Assembly (NCBI GenBank): GCA_902795745.1
Contig: CADBMG010000134.1
Span: 1 to 8,303, forward strand
Direction of reading: 5' to 3'
Source of the DNA: an uncultured Pseudomonadota bacterium
Lineage (GTDB): Bacteria > Pseudomonadota > Alphaproteobacteria > RF32 > CAG-239
Length of the DNA: 8,303 nucleotides
A program made the position numbers and the translations under genes. The notes beneath the pieces were generated by a model. The model made no database searches. It worked only from the letters and a program-made list of their open reading frames with translations, and had not been told where the DNA came from. Shown piece by piece: positions 6,372-8,303 of this stretch. Numbering within the stretch: the stretch's first letter is position 1; each line of letters starts with the position of its first letter.

Positions 6372-7149
6372 AGTAATTATATTAGGCAGTGGAGCTGCTC
6401 CCGGAGTACCGACAATATCAAAAGGTTGGGGAAATTGTCGTCCAGATAATCCTAAAAATCGTCGTTCTCGTGCCGGAATATATCTTGAAATAGGTAAGTT
6501 TAGATATTTGATTGATACTTCCGCAGATTTGCGGTGTCAATTGCTTGAAAACGGTATAAAAAGTGTAGATGCGGTTTTTTACACGCATACTCATGCCGAT
6601 CATTTGATGGGAATTGATGATTTGCGCGCCATAGCCGATGAAAACGCCGCAGGTTTGAATATTTATGCTTCACAAAGGGATATTGAGGAAATAAGACATC
6701 GTTTCGGTTATGTGCTGGCAGATGTACAGCTCAGTGAAATTACGCATCGTCCGAAACTTATTCCTAACGTTGCGGAATACTTAAAACCAATGCAGATAAA
6801 TAATATTGAAATTGTGCCGTTAGAGTTTGCCGGTCATCCGATAACAACTACCGGTTATGCATTTAACAAGGGAGAATTGGTGATTATTCCCGATTATAGG
6901 ATTATTCCGCCACAAACTTTGGCTTATTTGCAAAAAATTGATGTTAATGTTTTGATTATGCCCTTGACGGTGATAGAAGAAGGCGAGTATCATGCCGGTA
7001 TGGATACCAACAAGCATTATATTGATATTATTAAACCGCAAAAAGTTATATTTACGCATTTAGGGCCGGAGTGTGATTACGACGAGGCACGCAAAGTATG
7101 TCCGGATAATGCTGAGCCGGCGTATGATAATATGACGATTGAACTGTAA
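6364..7149 (+). CDS. MBL-fold metallo-hydrolase, PhnP-like
   Basis: Metallo-beta-lactamase-fold hydrolase of the group that includes PhnP, a cyclic phosphodiesterase; the substrate here is unknown. The 261-residue protein begins with LGSGAAPGVP and a NCRPDNPKNRRSRAG segment typical of the group. The metal site THTHADH supplies H75, H77, D79 and H80, and H158 (GHPITTTGYAF), D177 (IIPDY) and H232 (FTHLGPECDYD) are the likely remaining ligands. The C-terminal PAYDNM block is also characteristic. The start overlaps the tatD stop in ATGAGTAA, with TAAGG at 6350-6354 as ribosome binding site. A gene of this family follows tatD in many Alphaproteobacteria, which suggests a shared role in nucleic-acid or nucleotide metabolism, but that is inference; there are no phosphonate genes nearby, so the PhnP pathway itself is not implied. 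Confidence 0.9.
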   Translation: MSKVIILGSGAAPGVPTISKGWGNCRPDNPKNRRSRAGIYLEIGKFRYLIDTSADLRCQLLENGIKSVDAVFYTHTHADHLMGIDDLRAIADENAAGLNIYASQRDIEEIRHRFGYVLADVQLSEITHRPKLIPNVAEYLKPMQINNIEIVPLEFAGHPITTTGYAFNKGELVIIPDYRIIPPQTLAYLQKIDVNVLIMPLTVIEEGEYHAGMDTNKHYIDIIKPQKVIFTHLGPECDYDEARKVCPDNAEPAYDNMTIEL

Positions 7150-7163
7150 AAGAAGGAGAAACT

Positions 7164-8045
7164 ATGCTTTGTATTTACCATATTGCCGATCATGACGGAA
7201 AAGGTTCGGCCGCGATTGTTAAAACCATGTTTCCGGAAACGGAATTGATGGGGTTGAATCATGATATGGATATTCCGTATGAAGAGATTGAAAAGCATGA
7301 TAAACTGGTAATTTGCGATATTGCATTACCGATTAAATATATGTTGGAAATAAATAAGAAAATAGACCTTACTTGGATTGATCATCATATTTCGGTTATA
7401 AAAGAGTATGAAGAATTAATGGCAACGGGACAATATGAACCGATTAAAGGCTTGCGGCAAGTTGGTACGGCGGCTTTGGTGTTGACATGGCAGTATTTTT
7501 ATCCGGATAAAAAGTTGCCGGAAGGTTTGCGTTTGTTGGGATTGAATGATATTTATGATTTGCGAGACAGAAGGGTTCGTCCTTTTGAGCTGGCAATCCA
7601 AACATACGGAGTTAATCGTCCTACGGATAAGGTATGGCAGCAGATTATTAATGAGGAGCTAGATATTAAGGCTACGGTTGAAAAAGGGCAGGCGATTTTA
7701 TCGTGGGTGCGCCAAAAAAATTATCGTTTGGTGCGCGGAATGGCGTTTGAGAGCGAATATAACGGTTTGAAATGCATTTGTTCCAATATGGCACAAGGAC
7801 AGTCGGAGTTTTTTGATTCGCTCGAAAATTTGCGCAGTTATGATTTTATGGTTAACTTTTTTATGAACAAGAGGAATCGCTGGAATATAACGTTTTATAC
7901 ATATAAAGATAATGTTGATGTATCTAAGATTGCGGCCGCGTTCGGTGGTGGTGGGCATGCCAAGGCAGCCGGAGCTTCTTCTCTCGAAAAATTACCGGAC
8001 TTTTTATTAAGCGGCAAACCATGGACTAAACCACAACAAAATTAG
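7164..8045 (+). CDS. DHH family phosphoesterase (NrnB/COG2404-like)
   Basis: Predicted cytoplasmic manganese-dependent phosphoesterase of the DHH-DHHA1 superfamily, whose members degrade nano-RNA, cyclic dinucleotides or related substrates. The 293-residue protein has motif I ADHDGKGSAA (D9, D11), motif II ICDIALP (D52), motif III DHH at 73-75, a LNDIYDLRD segment that fits motif IV, and the DHHA1 glycine loop FGGGGHAKAAG at 260-270 with H265. The overall form resembles proteins annotated as oligoribonuclease NrnB or cAMP/cGMP phosphodiesterase; the substrate cannot be told from sequence. It lacks extra domains such as the CBS or GGDEF modules seen in some relatives. The start has the best Shine-Dalgarno in the window (AAGGAG, 7153-7158, five bases upstream), suggesting good independent translation initiation in the same operon. 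Confidence 0.9.
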   Translation: MLCIYHIADHDGKGSAAIVKTMFPETELMGLNHDMDIPYEEIEKHDKLVICDIALPIKYMLEINKKIDLTWIDHHISVIKEYEELMATGQYEPIKGLRQVGTAALVLTWQYFYPDKKLPEGLRLLGLNDIYDLRDRRVRPFELAIQTYGVNRPTDKVWQQIINEELDIKATVEKGQAILSWVRQKNYRLVRGMAFESEYNGLKCICSNMAQGQSEFFDSLENLRSYDFMVNFFMNKRNRWNITFYTYKDNVDVSKIAAAFGGGGHAKAAGASSLEKLPDFLLSGKPWTKPQQN

Positions 8046-8054
8046 GGAAAATAT

Positions 8055-8303
8055 ATGTTAAAGAAACAGCCTGAAATATCAGTTATCGTACCTGTTTATA
8101 ATGTTGAAAGATATTTAAATAAATGTCTGGACAGTATTTTATATTCAACTTTTTCTGAAATAGAAGTTATTCTCGTTAATGACGGAAGTACTGATAATAG
8201 TGAAAAGATATGTCATGAATATGTGAAAAAAGATGCCAGAGTTAAATTGATAAAACAGCCTAACGGCGGCTTAAGTGCCGCTCGTAATGCCGGTTTTGAT
8301 AAA
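8055..8303 (+). CDS. Glycosyltransferase family 2 protein (partial, N-terminus)
   Basis: The first 83 codons of a GT-A fold glycosyltransferase; the gene runs off the right edge. The N-terminus shows ISVIVPVYNVERYLNKCLDSI, then VILVNDGSTDNS (D43 in the nucleotide-sugar site) and QPNGGLSAARNAG, all classic GT2 signatures. Such enzymes usually add sugars to lipopolysaccharide, capsule or other surface glycans; donor and acceptor cannot be inferred. The ATG is nine bases after the stop of the DHH gene with AGGG (8044-8047) as ribosome binding site, so it may be cotranscribed, or it may open a surface-polysaccharide cluster beyond the window. Confidence 0.93.
   Translation, partial: MLKKQPEISVIVPVYNVERYLNKCLDSILYSTFSEIEVILVNDGSTDNSEKICHEYVKKDARVKLIKQPNGGLSAARNAGFDK

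Noticed and set aside
1..8303. Mobile element, CRISPR array, tRNA/rRNA or defence system
   Set aside because: No transposase, integrase, direct repeat series, clover-leaf sequence or defence-type domain was seen; apart from the tatD codon the region is conserved core genome.

Overview
The window looks like a piece of an AT-rich alphaproteobacterial chromosome, perhaps one of the uncultured, low-GC, gut-type lineages. The lineage is an inference from gene order (rlpA, D,D-carboxypeptidase, tmk, holB, tatD, PhnP-like metallo-hydrolase), from the zinc-cysteine-free form of HolB, and from protein style; the exact taxon cannot be read from the sequence. Every gene is on the + strand, coding density is very high, and the layout is that of ordinary core genome rather than a mobile island.

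Layout. Positions 2-115 hold the 3' end of an unidentified gene with much higher GC (GC3 28 of 37 codons) that stops at TGA and is followed by a clear Rho-independent terminator (121-154). A sigma70-like promoter (190-217) then drives a lipoprotein lytic transglycosylase of the MltB type (251-1546). After an 81-base gap comes a tight run: RlpA lipoprotein with DPBB and SPOR domains (1628-2737), PBP5-like D-alanyl-D-alanine carboxypeptidase (2748-3890), thymidylate kinase (3891-4535), DNA polymerase III delta' (4537-5589), TatD-family hydrolase (5589-6371), PhnP-like metallo-beta-lactamase-fold hydrolase (6364-7149), DHH-family phosphoesterase (7164-8045), and the start of a family 2 glycosyltransferase (8055 to the window end). 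From rlpA onward, gaps are at most 14 bases and several genes overlap or abut, so one operon is likely. The first three complete genes remodel peptidoglycan; the next ones serve dNTP supply, replication and nucleic-acid or nucleotide hydrolysis.

The most striking feature is in tatD. The gene is full length (260 codons) and in one frame, with all six expected metal ligands, but has a single in-frame TGA (6051-6053) exactly where the family has the Cys of its His-Cys-Phe-Ser motif, directly after a metal-ligand histidine. TGA is the stop of the upstream gene, so a genome-wide reassignment is unlikely, and Trp codons here are TGG. The choices are selenocysteine at this site, a recent Cys-to-stop mutation, or a sequence error. 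A short imperfect hairpin at 6074-6094 has the geometry expected of a bacterial SECIS element, which makes the selenocysteine reading worth testing but does not prove it.
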